From Symbiodinium natans (Eukaryota; Sar; Dinophyceae; Suessiales; Symbiodiniaceae), in assembly GCA_905221605.1 (NCBI GenBank), contig CAJNDS010002101.1:125001-189000 (forward strand): a stretch of 64,000 bases of DNA. Direction: 5' to 3'. Position 1 is the first letter of the stretch, and each line of letters begins with the position of its first letter. The notes below the pieces were generated by a model. That model worked only from the letters and a program-made list of their open reading frames with translations. It was not told the DNA's origin and searched no databases. Positions 20,820-32,819 of the stretch are shown here, piece by piece. The position numbers and the translations under genes were made by a program.

Positions 20820-21950
20820 TGTGGACCGCAACAGTTCGTGTGGCCTGGCTACGCGGCTGTCTGCCCTGTAAACGCCTCCGACGCGCACCTTCTGGCCGTC
20901 AGGATTTGCGGAAACTTGGGGCCCATGAGGCTTCGGGTTCAGGCGGCAAGTACGAGATCCTTGCTACAAGAAGTATATGTAGATAAGAGATTTAACCCAA
21001 AGTATCAGACTTGTAAGCCAACTGATGGCCTTGATGACTCTACTCATGAGAGCCCCCCCCCCCCCCCCGGGCCATTCCTACATGCTTGCTGCGCCGGTAC
21101 CCACTGCGAGGGGTTTTCGGGAGTTTGGACTTCCAGTCTTGGGTAAGCAAACTGCTCATCCACCGTCACATCACATACCGCCCACTGTCACCATCAAGTT
21201 TTAGGCTGCTGACCTCTGTATCTTGCAGGGCCAGAAGACATGCGCGTGCGCTTATTTCTGACAGTTGAAGTGTGCGGTGTTGCGGAGGGGCGGCCATGTA
21301 TATGCGTGTATGTACGTATGCGCGCATGTACGGCACGAATATCTGAATGCGTCACAGCAGCTGTCCTTCTTTGCCCACCGGTATGTTAGAGCAATGCGTC
21401 TTCGCCCTACGCGGCTTCGCAGTGCATCTTCACAACCTTCAATGGCGAAGGAACATTTGAGCAGGATTCGGCTTCAGGTTGACTCAACCCCTCTCCCCCC
21501 GCGGCCGCAATGTAAATACAAGTGAATAATAGTAAAAAGTAGATATACACACATATAAATACACAAGTATAAATATCACTACAGTGAACAATCAAGCAAA
21601 TAGATTTGAGCAAAAACACACTAATGTGTAAATGGGTGCTTTGGAGCCAGAAGCCGGGGGTGACGGGACAACGTTGGGAGGGCTGCTCGATGCTCCCGCT
21701 TTTTGCAGCTTTTTATGCCCCAAAGCGCGGCTTTTGTTGCCGGATGGGGGGTGGTCCGAAGGACTCACGCGTTTCATCTGGCTGGCGAGGCCCTGCTTAT
21801 CTGTTTACAGCGCATTTCAGTTGTGAGTAGCACGCCTGCGTTAACCTTTGCCATGCAATTTGAATGATAGCGTGGAGTTCCTGAACAACCATCACCTGGT
21901 GCGACTCTGTTACCTGAAATTACTGGACGGTTGTTTGGGTGGTTGACACT
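20820..21950. other. Unique sequence, no gene recognised
   Basis: Moderately GC-rich with several overlapping short frames on both strands, one C-run near 21053-21068, and no recognisable product. Confidence 0.35.
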
Positions 21951-22095
21951 AATCCCCTCCCCCTAATATTGAACCCATCCCCTACCCCTAATATTAGAAA
22001 CCCCCCCCCCCCCCCAATAGACTATAATACAACTATAATGGGGGGGGGTATTTAGTATTGGGGGGTCGGGGGGTTTAATATTAGGAGGAGGGGTT
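21951..22095. mobile_element. Foldback element, AATCCCCTCC family, copy 2
   Basis: Left end AATCCCCTCCCCCTAATATT and right end AATATTAGGAGGAGGGGTTT are inverted. The centre ACTATAATACAACTATAAT is shared with the 6840 copy. Internal C-run and G-run expansions make it longer. Confidence 0.65.
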
Positions 22096-22099
22096 TAAC

Positions 22100-22660
22100 A
22101 CTTCCTCTTAAGGTTCCCCTCCTCGGCGTCCTCTGTCTCCACATCTATCATGGAGAAGGGGTCCTTGGAACCATCCACTTTAGCTGGCACGAACTGCACG
22201 CAACGTCCTGAAGGGAACCTTCCTGTTGCGTCGTCCTAGGTGACCAGCCCTGTCGCTTGAAACTCAAAACATGTGCAACGCAATGAACCGACTTTTTGAA
22301 AATGCACGCCGCCCTCTGTAGCCCATAATGGCGAGTTCCCTGAACTCGGATCCCGAGATAACCTAAAAAATGAAGCTATGAGGGGCCGCCTTACAATGGT
22401 AACCCAATGAGAAGGACCCTAAATTTAGAGAAGCCTCCCCCGCCATATGAATAACATGAAGATTTCAGCCCGAACCCCTAAACCCCAAACCCCAAACCCT
22501 CAACCCTAAACCCAGGCAAGCTGCAGCCGGGCTCGGCTCGCTGTGAAGGGCATCGCTTCTGGCCTGTGGGCTTCAAGGGGCTGCAGCCGATGGGGGGTAG
22601 AGTAATTACGAATAATAAAAACAAATGTATATATAAACCCCCCCGACCTCCCCCCCCGTG
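22100..22660. other. Unique sequence, no gene recognised
   Basis: Mixed composition with a short CCCTAAA-like patch near 22470-22512. Nothing recognisable. Confidence 0.35.
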
Positions 22661-22795
22661 GGTGGCTTAAATAGGGTTTATTTGGAAGCTGGCACTCGGG
22701 TTTTGTTATTACCAAACCCATTCCGACGAGGGTACGAGGCTGTCACGTGGGAAACTGGGAGTCTATGTCTTTTCGGGGTCGCCAGACATGTTCTT

Positions 22796-22925
22796 AGATT
22801 GGAAGAAAACTTGAACCCAAAAATCTTAGGGACCAGGGCTTGCGATTTGGCTCTTTGGAAGAAAACTCGAACCCAATATCTTAGGGACCAGGGCTTGATT
22901 TGGCTCTTTGGAGGAAAACTTGACG
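22796..22925. repeat. Inverted copies of the about 55 bp satellite
   Basis: Two to three units reading AATCTTAGGGACCAGGGCTT then GCGATTTGGCTCTTTGG, the reverse complement of the main satellite at 24775-25975. Confidence 0.7.
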
Positions 22926-22967
22926 TTCCCACGAGGGCACGCTGCTGTCACGTAAGTCGTACTATCA

Positions 22968-23620
22968 TGGCCTCTTCTAACCTTGTTCTTGTCCCTCCCG
23001 CTTCTCTCCCCCTGACCCTGTCACTCCTTCTCTATATCTCCTCATTCTTTTTAAAGTGGTACGAATGAGAGGAAGGCAACGTCCCCCCCCTGGAGGCACC
23101 CAGCATCAGCTTCCACCCCTTCCTGTTCTTCTCAGAAAAGAAAGAACAAACAGAGCGAGAGAGAGAGAGAGAGAGAGAGAGAGTGAGTGCAGCGTGGGGC
23201 GGTCGTGGGGAAACCCCTTGTCCTCAAGCCCGCTGAAAAAGGGGGAAAAAAGGAGCGCGAGAGGGGTGTGGAGAAGAGAGACGAGTGAGGAGCGAGAAGA
23301 AGGTGCAAACTCCCTTTTTTTCTTGTCTAAACAGAGAACGAGATAAGGGGAAAGCCAAGAGGGCCAAGAGGCCCTCTCGCTCTCTCTCCCCCACGGTCTA
23401 CGCTTCTCTCCATGCCCTGCGTTGTCTCATTCCCTCTCTCCTTCTGCAAATCTCTTGGAAGCTGATGCTCCTTTTTTTGTGGGCAGGTGCCTCCAGGGGA
23501 GGACGCTGCCTTCATCTCATTCCGCCTTCCCGTACCACTTTAACAGAAAAATGAGGAGATAGAGAGAAAAAGAGACAGGGTCAGGGGGGAGAGAAGAAGG
23601 AGGGACAAGAACAAGGTAGG
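22968..23620. repeat. Large inverted repeat, arms about 135-155 bp
   Basis: 22968-23125 and 23487-23620 are reverse complements. For example, TTTAAAGTGGTACG pairs with CGTACCACTTTAA, and CCCCCTGACCCTGTC pairs with GACAGGGTCAGGGGG. The spacer is about 360 bases and includes a GA microsatellite near 23155-23183. The right arm is the start of the 2.7 kb duplicated unit. Confidence 0.65.
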
Positions 23621-23880
23621 AAGAACTTGTAAATTCCTCTTCTCTCTTCTCTTTTCCTCTTTCTTTTCCACAAGAAAGAAAATTAATATGGACTTGAGAA
23701 AGGGGAAGCTAAGAGTCAAGAGACCCTTTCTCTCCCACGGTCTATGCTTCTCTCTCTATGCCTCGCCGTGTCTCACTCCCTCTCTGCTTCAGCAAATCTC
23801 TGCTTTGTAGTTCACCCTCCTCCTCGTCTTCCAATTCTACAAGACATGCCGCCCATAAAAGCAAAAAGATGGAGAGAGCG

Positions 23881-23919
<39 letters not shown>

Positions 23920-26284
23920 ACGAGCGAGCGAACCGGAAGAAGAAAGGAACAAGGTAGGAAGACATGTAAACTCATCTTTAACAAGAAAAACTGATTGGGA
24001 GCATAAACTTGTCCAATTTTTTTGGAGGGCTGCGCCTGCGACTTGTCTTTTTGGGAGCACATTTTGCCAAAATCTTGGGGGGCGTGTTTTGGGAGCATCC
24101 CCTTCTCCAAAGTCTTAGGAAGACGGTGCTTGCGATTTGTCTTTTGGGAGCACAGAAAATCTTAAGTCTTCGGCCCGCTTTCTTTCAAAGGGTTCAAAAA
24201 AATGGAGGTCTCCGGTGTGGGTGTCCGTGAAAAGTAGGTCTTGTTACAGAAAAGAAAAACAGGACACCCTAATTTTGGATACATGTAACATCATTTCTTT
24301 CTTTTATTGCCTCTTGCGCAAGGAACGACAGGAAGGCAACGGTGGAAAAAGGGGAGCGCCTTTCCTTCAAGTTTCCAAAATCGGAGTCTCTGGTGTGGGT
24401 GTCCTGTTAAGGTGGGTGGCTACAGAAAAGGAAGAAAAGGACACCCGAAACACTCTAAAAAACTTGGACAACCCTTTTCTACATGCTAAATTGTTTACTT
24501 TATACCGAATGAAACGAACGAAAGTGAGAGAGGACAAAGAAGCACTTTTCTTTCAAGGTTCCAAAAACAAGATCTCCGGTGCGGGTGTGTATTTAATATT
24601 TCGCTACAAAAAAGGAAAAGGACACCCGAAACACTCAAAAAAAACTTGGACACCCCTCTTTACATATTACATTAGATATTCATACTTAAATTAAAGCGTT
24701 CAGAAAATGAAACGAACGAAAGGTGAGAGTGAACAAAGAGCACCTTTTCTTTCAAGGTTTCGTGGGGTCATTTCTTTGCTCCAAACAGTCAAATCGCAAG
24801 CCCAGGTCCCTAAGATTTTGAGTTCAAGTTTTGCTCCAAAGAACATCAAAGAGCCAAATCGCAAGCCCTGCTCCCTAAAACTTTGGCTTCAAGCTTTGCT
24901 CCAAAATCGCCAAATCGCAAGCCCTGCTCCCTAAAACTTTGGCTTCAAGTCTTGCTCCAAAAGGCCAAATGACAAGCCCTGGTCCCTGAAACTTTGGCTT
25001 CAAGTTTTCCTCCAAAAAGTCAGATCGCAAGCCCTGGTGCTTAAGATTTTGGGTTCAAGTTTTCCTCCAAAGAGTCAAAGCGCAAGCCCTGGTCCCTAAG
25101 ATTGTGGGGTCATGTTTTGCTCCAAACAGCCAAATCGCAAGCCCTGGTCCCCAAAATTTTGGGTTCAATTTTTCTTCCAAAGAGACAAATCACAAGCCCT
25201 GGTCCCTAAGATTTTGGGTTCAATTTTTCTTCCAAAGAGCCAAATCACAAGCCCTGGTCCCTAAGATTTTGGGTTCAAGTCTTCCTCCAAAGAGCCAAAT
25301 CGCAAGCCTTGGTCCCGCAGATTCTGGGTTCAAGCTTTCTCCAAAGAGCCAAATCGCAAGCTCTGGTCCCTAAGATTTTGGGTTCAAGTTTTCCTCCAAA
25401 GACCCAAATCTGGTCCCTAAGATTGCGGGCAAACCGGAAGCCTTGGTCCCTAAGATTTGGGGTTCAAGTTTTCCTCCAAAGAGCCAAATCACAAGCCCCG
25501 GCCCCTAAGATTTTGGGTTCCAGTTTTGCTCCAAAAAGCCAAATCGCAAGCCCTGGTCCCTAAGATTGTGGGTTCCAAGTAGTTTTCCTCCAAAGAGCCA
25601 AATCGCAAGCCCTGGTCCCTGAGATTGCGGGGTCATTCTTTGCTCCAATCAGTCAAATCGCAAGCCCTGGTCCCCCAATTTTGGGTTCAAGTTTTCCCCC
25701 AAAGAGCCAGTTCGCAAGCCCTGGTCCCCAAAATGTTCGGTTCAAGTTTTCCTCCAAAGAGTCACATCGCAAGCCCTGGTCCCTAAGATTTTGGCTTCAA
25801 AAAGCCAAATCGCAAGCCCTGGTCCATATGATGGTGGGTTCAATTTTTCCTCCAAAGAGCCAGATCGCAAGCCCTGGTCCCGAAAAACTTGGGTTCAAGT
25901 TTTCTTCCAAAGAGTCAAATCGCAAGCCCTGGTCCCGCAGATTGTGGGTTCAAGTTTTCCTCCAAAGAGCCACCCCAAATCTTAGGTACCAGGACTTGTG
26001 AATTTGACTCGTTGGAGCAAAGAATGACCCCACAATCTTAGGGACCAGGGCTTGCGATTTGTCTCTTTGGAGGAAAACTTGAACCCAACATTTTGGAGAG
26101 CAGGGCTTGCGATTTGGCTTTTTGGAGGAAAACTTGAACCTAACATCTTAGGGACCAAATCTTAGGGAGCAGGGCTTGCGATTTTGCCCCCCCAAATGTT
26201 GTTCCTACCCCTTTCCCGTTTTGTGTGGTATTTGCAGGACTTTTGCAGAGTGCCAAGGGGATCCCGGCAAATTTTGACCGGCAA
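23521..26284. repeat. Segmental tandem duplication, unit 1 (2.76 kb)
   Basis: Starts TCCGCCTTCCCGTACCAC and ends TTTTGACCGGCAA. The same start recurs at 26285, directly after the end, so the two units are head to tail. The unit holds a GA microsatellite, a region with frames such as KSRSCYRKEKQDTLILDT that recur in both units, and the 55-bp satellite. Frames in both units are similar only because the DNA is. No known protein recognised. Confidence 0.85.
24775..26190. repeat. About 55 bp satellite with orientation switch
   Basis: About 22 units of CCAAATCGCAAGCCCTGGTC, CCTAAGATTTTGGGTTCAAG, TTTTCCTCCAAAGAG. At about 25976 the orientation flips and four units run the other way to 26190. Unit 2 of the duplication has the same switch near 28412. 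Confidence 0.85.
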
Positions 26285-26640
26285 TCCGCCTTCCCGTACC
26301 ACTTTAACAGAAAAATGAGGAGATAGAGAGAAAAAGAGACAGGGTCAGGGGGGAGAGAAGAAGGAGGGACAAGAACAAGGTAGGAAGAACATGTAAATTC
26401 CTCTTCTCTCTTCTCTTTTCCTCTTTCTTTTCCACAAGAAAGAAAATTAATATGGACTTGAGAAAGGGGAAGCTAAGAGTCAAGAGACCCTTTCTCTCCC
26501 ACGGTCTATGCTTCTCTCTCTATGCCTCGCCGTGTCTCACTCCCTCTCTGCTTCAGCAAATCTCTGCTTTGTAGTTCACCCTCCTCCTCGTCTTCCAATT
26601 CTACAAGACATGCCGCCCATAAAAGCAAAAAGATGGAGAG

Positions 26641-26675
<35 letters not shown>

Positions 26676-28722
26676 GCGAGCGAACCGGAAGAAGAAAGGA
26701 ACAAGGTAGGAAGACATGTAAACTCATCTTTAACAAGAAAAACTGATTGGGAGCATAAACTTGTCCAAATTTTTTGGAGGGCTGCGCCTGCGACTTGTCT
26801 TTTGGGAGCACATTTTGCCAAAATCTTGGGGGGCGTGTTTTGGGAGCATCCCCTTCTCCAAAATCTTAGGAAGACGGTGCTTGCGATTTGTCTTTTGGGA
26901 GCACAGAAAATCTTAAGTCTTCGGCCTGCTTTCTTTCAAAGGGTTCAAAAAAATGGAGGTCTCCGGTGTGGGTGTCCGTGAAAAGTAGGTCTTGTTACAG
27001 AAAAGAAAAACAGGACACCCTAATTTTGGATACATGTAATATCATTTCTTTCTTTTATTGCCTCTTGCGCAAGGAACGACAGGAAGGCAACGGTGGAAAA
27101 AGGGGAGCGCCTTTCCTTCAAGTTTCCAAAATCGGAGTCTCTGGTGTGGGTGTCCTGTTAAGGTGGGTGGCTACAGAAAAGGAAGAAAAGGACACCCGAA
27201 ACACTCTAAAAAACTTGAACAACCCTTTCTACATGCTAAATTATTTACTTTATACCGAATGAAACGAACGAAAGTGAGAGAGGACAAAGAAGCACTTTTC
27301 TTTCAAGGTTTCCAAAAACAAGATCTCCGGCGCGGGTGTGTATTTAATATTTCGCTACAAAAAAGGAAAAGGACACCCGAAACACTCAAAAAAAACTTGG
27401 ACACCCCTCTTTACATATTACATTAGATATTCATACTCAAATTAAAGCGTTCAGAAAATGAAACGAACGAAAGGTGAGAGTGAACAAAGAGCACCTTTTC
27501 TTTCAAGGTTTCGTGGGGTCATTTCTTTGCTCCAAACAGTCAAATCGCAAGCCCAGGTCCCTAAGATTTTGAGTTCAAGTTTTGCTCCAAAGAACATCAA
27601 AGAGCCAAATCGCAAGCCCTGCTCTCTAAAACGTTGGCTTCAAGTTTTGCTCCAAAAAACCAAATCGCAAGCCCTGCTCCCTAAAACTTTGGCTTCAAGT
27701 CTTGCTCCAAAAGGCCAAATGACAAGCCCTGGTCCCTGAAACTTTGGCTTCAAGTTTTCCTCCAAAAAGTCAGATCGCAAGCCCTGGTGCTTAACATTTT
27801 GGGTTCAAGTTTTCCTCCAAAGAGTCAAAGCGCAAGCCCTGGTCCCTAAGATTGTGGGGTCATGTTTTGCTCCAAACAGCCAAATCGCAAGCCCTGGTCC
27901 CCAAAATTTTGGGTTCAATTTTTCTTCCAAAGAGACAAATCACAAGCCCTGGTCCCTAAGATTTTGGGTTCAATTTTTCTTCCAAAGAGCCAAATCACAA
28001 GCCCTGGTCCCTAAGATTTTGGGTTCAAGTCTTCCTCCAAAGAGCCAAATCGCAAGCCTTGGTCCCGCAGATGCTGGGTTCAAGCTTTCTCCAAAGAGCC
28101 AAATCGCAAGCTCTGGTCCCTAAGATTTTGGGTTCAAGTTTTCCTCAAAAGACCCAAATCTGGTCCCTAAGATTGCGGGCAAACCGGAAGCCCTGGTCCC
28201 TAAGATTTGGGGTTCAAGTTTTCCTCCAAAGAGCCAAATCACAAGCCCCGGCCCCTAAGATTTTGGCTTCCAGTTTGGCTTCAAAAAGCCAAATCGCAAG
28301 CCCTGGTCCACCTGGTCCCGAAAAACTTGGGTTCAAGTTTTCTTCCAAAGAGTCAAATCGCAAGCCCTGGTCCCGCAGATTGTGGGTTCAAGTTTTCCTC
28401 CAAAGAGCCACCCCAAATCTTAGGTACCAGGACTTGTGAATTTGACTCGTTGGAGCAAAGAATGACCCCACAATCTTAGGGACCAGGGCTTGCGATTTGT
28501 CTCTTTGGAGGAAAACTTGAACCCAACATTTTGGAGAGCAGGGCTTGCGATTTGGCTTTTTGGAGGAAAACTTGAACCTAACATCTTAGGGACCAAATCT
28601 TAGGGAGCAGGGCTTGCGATTTTGCCCCCCCAAATGTTGTTCCTACCCCTTTCCCGTTTTGTGTGGTATTTGCAGGACTTTTGCAGAGTGCCAAGGGGAT
28701 CCCGGCAAATTTTGACCGGCAA
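26285..28722. repeat. Segmental tandem duplication, unit 2 (2.44 kb)
   Basis: Nearly identical to 23521-26284 apart from a deletion of several satellite units (about 300 bases) and a shorter GA run. The few differences imply a recent duplication or, less likely, an assembly artefact. Confidence 0.85.
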
Positions 28723-29190
28723 ATGTTGTTCCTACCCTTTCCCGTTTTGTGTGGTATTTGCAGGACTTTTCCAGGGCACCAAGGGGATCCCGGCAGATTT
28801 GGACCCGCGAAGTTGTTCCTACCCTTTCCCTGTTTGTGTGGTATTTGCAGGACTTTTCCAGGGCGCCAAGGGGATCCCGGCAAATTTTGACCGGCAAATG
28901 TTGTTCCTACCCTTTCCGGTTTTGTGTGGTATTTGCAGGCCATGTGCACGGTGCCAAGGGGATCCCGGCAAATTTTGACCCCCAAATGTTGTTCCTACCC
29001 TTTCCCGTTTTGTGTGGTATTTGCAGGACTTCTGCAGGGTGCCATGCAAGGGGATCCCGGCAAATTTTGACCGGCAAATTTTGTTCCTACCCTTTCCGGT
29101 TTTGTGTGGTATTTGCAGGCCATGTGCACGGTGCCAAGGGAATCCCGGCAAATTTTGACCTCTTAAATGTTGTTCCTACCCTTTCCGGGG
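28630..29190. repeat. Tandem repeat, about 88 bp unit, six to seven copies
   Basis: Unit contains TGTTGTTCCTACCCTTTCCC, GTTTTGTGTGGTATTTGCAG and CAAGGGGATCCCGGCAAATT. The first unit is also present once at the end of duplication unit 1 (26200-26284). Confidence 0.85.
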
Positions 29191-29224
29191 TCTTCCCCCT
29201 GCTCGCCCCCTGGGGGCCTCATTT

Positions 29225-29665
29225 TTTTGGTTTTGAACGGCCACCACCACCACCACCACCACCAGACAATACCACAAAAGAAAAGCCCCATTTTGTTAAC
29301 CTCATTTTTTGGTTTTGAACGGCCACCACGACCACCACCACCACCACCAGACAATACCACCAAAAAAAAAAAACATTTTGTTAACCTCATTTTTTGGTTT
29401 TGAACGACCACCACCACCACCACCAGACAATACCACCAAAAAAAAACCCATGTTGTTAACCTCATTTTTTGTTTCAAACGGCAACCACCACCACCACCAC
29501 CAGACAATACCACCCAAAAATAGCCCCATTTTGTTAACCTCATTTTTTGGTTTTGAACGGCCACCACCACCACCACCACCACCACCAGACAATACCACAA
29601 AAGAAAAGCCCCATTTTGTTAACCTGATTTTTTTGGTTTCTAACGGCAACCACCACCACCCCCGC
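29225..29665. repeat. Tandem repeat, about 75 bp unit, six copies, with CCA runs
   Basis: Unit: CCACCACCACCACCAGACAA, TACCACAAAAGAAAAGCCCC, ATTTTGTTAACCTCATTTTT, TGGTTTTGAACGG. The CCA number varies. Poly-His/Pro and poly-Val/Gly frames are artefacts. Confidence 0.85.
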
Positions 29666-29924
29666 GAGGAGCACACCCTGCGAATGACGCATGCTTATGC
29701 ACTAAATTGAGAGGTTTAAGGGTTTGGGGATTTTTGGGTTTATGGGTCTAGTAGTTTCAGTTTATGAGGGGGGGGGGGGGTAGCGGGGGGGTCTCCCCCC
29801 TGCTCGCCCCCTGGGGGGCCTTGAGGGGAAGGGGGGAGCTCGAGGGGGGCAAGCCCTCGATCCAGAGGGTGCGGGGGGCGGAGCCCCCCGCGAACGGTGG
29901 TGAATATTTGAGTTTTTCAGACTG

Positions 29925-30235
29925 AAGATGATGGGAGATGATGGAGATGAAGAAGATGATGAAAGATGAGGAAGATGAAGAAGATGATGCAAGATGACGA
30001 AGATGATGAAGATGATGAAGAAGATGAAGGTGATGAAGATGATGAAGATGAACGAGCTGAGGGAGATGAAGCAGATGATGAAGATGAGGGAGATGAGGGA
30101 GATGAAGAAGATGATAAAGATGAAGATGATAGAGTTCAACGAGCTCAGCGAGATGAAAGAGATGAAGGAGATGATGAAGATGATGGAGATGATGGAGATG
30201 ATGAAGATGAAGGAAAAAAAGGATATTAAGGAGAT
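29925..30235. repeat. GATGAAGAT-type trinucleotide repeat region
   Basis: Purine-rich GAA/GAT repeats. A plus frame encodes an 87-residue Asp/Glu run ending at 30229, but all frames are low-complexity and there is no supporting context, so I do not call a gene. Confidence 0.8.
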
Positions 30236-30260
30236 GACGAAAAAGATGAAAATGATGATG

Positions 30261-30760
30261 CCCCCCCCCCCTCCCAGAATTAAATAATTTAAAAAATTTA
30301 AATCCGAAACGCCCTTTCGGATTTAAATTATTTAAATTATTTAATTCTGGGAAGGGGGGGGGCCCGGTCCTGCCCCCCCCCCCTTTTCGGATTTAAATTA
30401 TTTAAATTATTTAAATTATTTAATTCAGGGGGGGGAATTAAATAATTTAAATAATTTAAATCTGAAAGGGTGGGTTCGGATTTAAATTACTTAAATTATT
30501 TAATTCCCCCCCCGGAATTAAATAATTTAAATAATTTAAATAATTTAAATAATTTAAATAATTTAAATAATTTAAATCCGAAAAGGGGGGGGGGCCAGGC
30601 CCAGGCCCCCTCCCCCTCCCAGAATTAAATAATTTAAATAATTTAAATCCGGAACGCCCCTTTCGGATTTAAATTATTTAAATTATTTAATTCTGGGAGG
30701 GGGAGGGGGCCTGGGCCTGGCCCCCCCCCCTTTTCGGATTTAATATTAAATTTTTTTTTT

Positions 30761-30806
<46 letters not shown>

Positions 30807-32195
30807 TTTTCAATTATTTAAAATTATTTTAATTACGGGGGGGGGGGGGGAATTAAATAATTTAAATAATTAAATCTGAAAGGGGGGGGTTCGGATTTAA
30901 ATTATTTTAATTCCCCCCCAGGAATTAATAATTTAAATAAATTTAAATATTTTTTAAATAATGTAAAATAATTTAAATCCGAAAAGGGGGGGAGGGGGGG
31001 GGCCAGGCCCAGGCCCCCTCCCCCTCCCAGAATTAAATAATTTAAATAATTTAAATCCGGAACGCCCCTTTCGGATTTAAATTATTTAAATTATTTAATT
31101 CTGGGAGGGGGAGGGGGGCCCGGGCCTGGCCCCCCCCCCCCTTTTCGGATTTAATTTATTTAAATTATTTAAATTATTTAATTCCGGGGGGGGGAATTAA
31201 ATAATTTAAATAATTTAACATCTGAAAGGGGAGGGTGGGTTCGGATTTAAATTATTTAAATTATTTAATTCCCCCCCCCGGAATTAAATAACTTAAATAA
31301 TCTAAATAATTTCAATAATTTAAATCCGAAAAGGGGGGGGGGCCAGGCCCAGGCCCCCTCCCCCTCCCAGAATTAAATAATTTAAATAATTTAAATCCGG
31401 AACGCCCCTTTCGGATTTCAATTATTTAATTCTGGGAGGGGGAGGGGGCCCGGGCCTGGCCCCCCCCCCCTTTTCGGATTTAATTTATTTAAATTATTTA
31501 AATTATTTAAATTATTTAAATTATTTAAATTATTTAAATTATTTAATTCCGGGAGGGGAATTAAATAATTTAAATAACTTAAAATCTGAAAGGGGGGGTT
31601 CGGATTTAAATTACTTAAATTATTTAATTCCCCCCCCCACCCGGAATTAAATAATTTAAATAATTTAAATAATTTAAATAATTTAAATAATTTAAATAAT
31701 TTAAATAATTTAAATCCGAAAAGGGGGGGGGGCCAGGCCCGACCAGGCCCCCCCCCCTTCCCAGAATTAAATAATTTAAATAATTTAAATCCGAAACGCC
31801 CCTTTCGGATTTAAATTATTTAAATTATTTAATTCTGGGAAGGGGGGGGGGGCCCGGGCCTGGCCCCCCCCTTTTCGGATTTAATTTATTTAAATTATTT
31901 AAATTATTTAAATTATTTAATTCCGGGGGGGGAATTAAATAATTTAAATAATTTAAATCTGAAAGGGGGGGTTCGGATTTAAATTATTTAAATTATTTAA
32001 TTCCCCCCCCCGGAATTAAATAATTTAAACAATTTAAATAATTTAAATAATTTAAATAATTTAAACAATTTAAATCCGAAAAGGGGGGGGGGGCCAGGCC
32101 CAGGCCCCCTCCCCCTCCCAGAATTAAATAATTTAAAAAAATTTAAATCCGGAACGCCCCTTTCGGATTTAAATTATTTAAATTATTTAATTCCT
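30261..32195. repeat. Array of large AT/GC palindromes, five to six units
   Basis: Each unit is a near-perfect inverted repeat around CCGGAACGCCCCTTTCGG. AT arms (AATTAAATAATTTAAATAAT) are flanked by GC blocks (GGCCCCCTCCCCCTCCCAG). Main palindromes lie near 30261-30362, 30606-30712, 31012-31118, 31358-31452, 31745-31855 and 32104-32192, spaced about 340-410 bases. Secondary palindromes centre on the G-runs between them. The last unit lacks its right GC arm. Confidence 0.85.
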
Positions 32196-32219
32196 TGCCC
32201 CAGACCCCCCAGAAACGAT

Positions 32220-32320
32220 AATAGGGTCTATTTGGAAGTTGTCTCTTGTAAATAAGTATACGTTTTGGGGCCTTATTTCCTCTTTAAAAAACGAGTCTCA
32301 GCTTCCAAATAGACCCTATT
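32220..32320. mobile_element. Foldback element, AATAGGGTCTATTTGG family
   Basis: Ends AATAGGGTCTATTTGGAAG and CTTCCAAATAGACCCTATT are perfect 19-base inverted repeats. Body about 60 bases, non-coding. A single end (AAATAGGGTTTATTTGGAAG) occurs at 22669-22692. Confidence 0.75.
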
Positions 32321-32330
32321 TAAGCTGCAC

Positions 32331-32493
32331 ACCCCCCCCCCCCCGCCCCCCACCCCCCCTACCTGCCCCCCACCCCCCCCTCAGGGCCCCCCACCCCCCC
32401 CCCCCCACCCCCCTCCCCCCCACCCCCCCCCCCCCCCACCACCCTTCCCTCCGCCCGCCACCCCCCCCCCCCCCCCCCCCCCCCCCCCACCCG

Positions 32494-32591
<98 letters not shown>

Positions 32592-32597
32592 ACCCAC

Positions 32598-32664
<67 letters not shown>

Positions 32665-32790
32665 ACCCGCCCCCCCCCCACCACCCCCCCCCCCACCCCC
32701 CCCCCACCCCCCCCCCCCCCACCCCCCCCCACGCCCCCCCAACCCCCCCCCCCACCCACACCCCCCACCCCCACCCCCCCACCCCCCCAC
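32331..32790. repeat. Poly-C/CCCCCA tract, about 460 bp
   Basis: Almost uninterrupted C on the plus strand with scattered A, T and G. The poly-Pro and poly-Gly frames are artefacts. The true length may differ from the assembled one. Confidence 0.9.
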
Positions 32791-32819
32791 AAAAAAATAT
32801 CAAGTCCCCATTATTAAGA

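Noticed and set aside
24775-25975. CRISPR-like appearance of regularly spaced repeats
   Set aside because: Units are adjacent 55-bp satellite copies without unique spacers, in a eukaryotic genome.
23742-28479. Repeated frames of 80-185 codons in the duplicated block (KSQALVPKIL-type)
   Set aside because: They follow the satellite and microsatellite period, exist in several frames, and shift at every indel between the two units.
29966-30287. Asp/Glu- or Met/Lys-rich open frames
   Set aside because: Trinucleotide GAA/GAT repeat; all frames are low-complexity and no gene context supports them.
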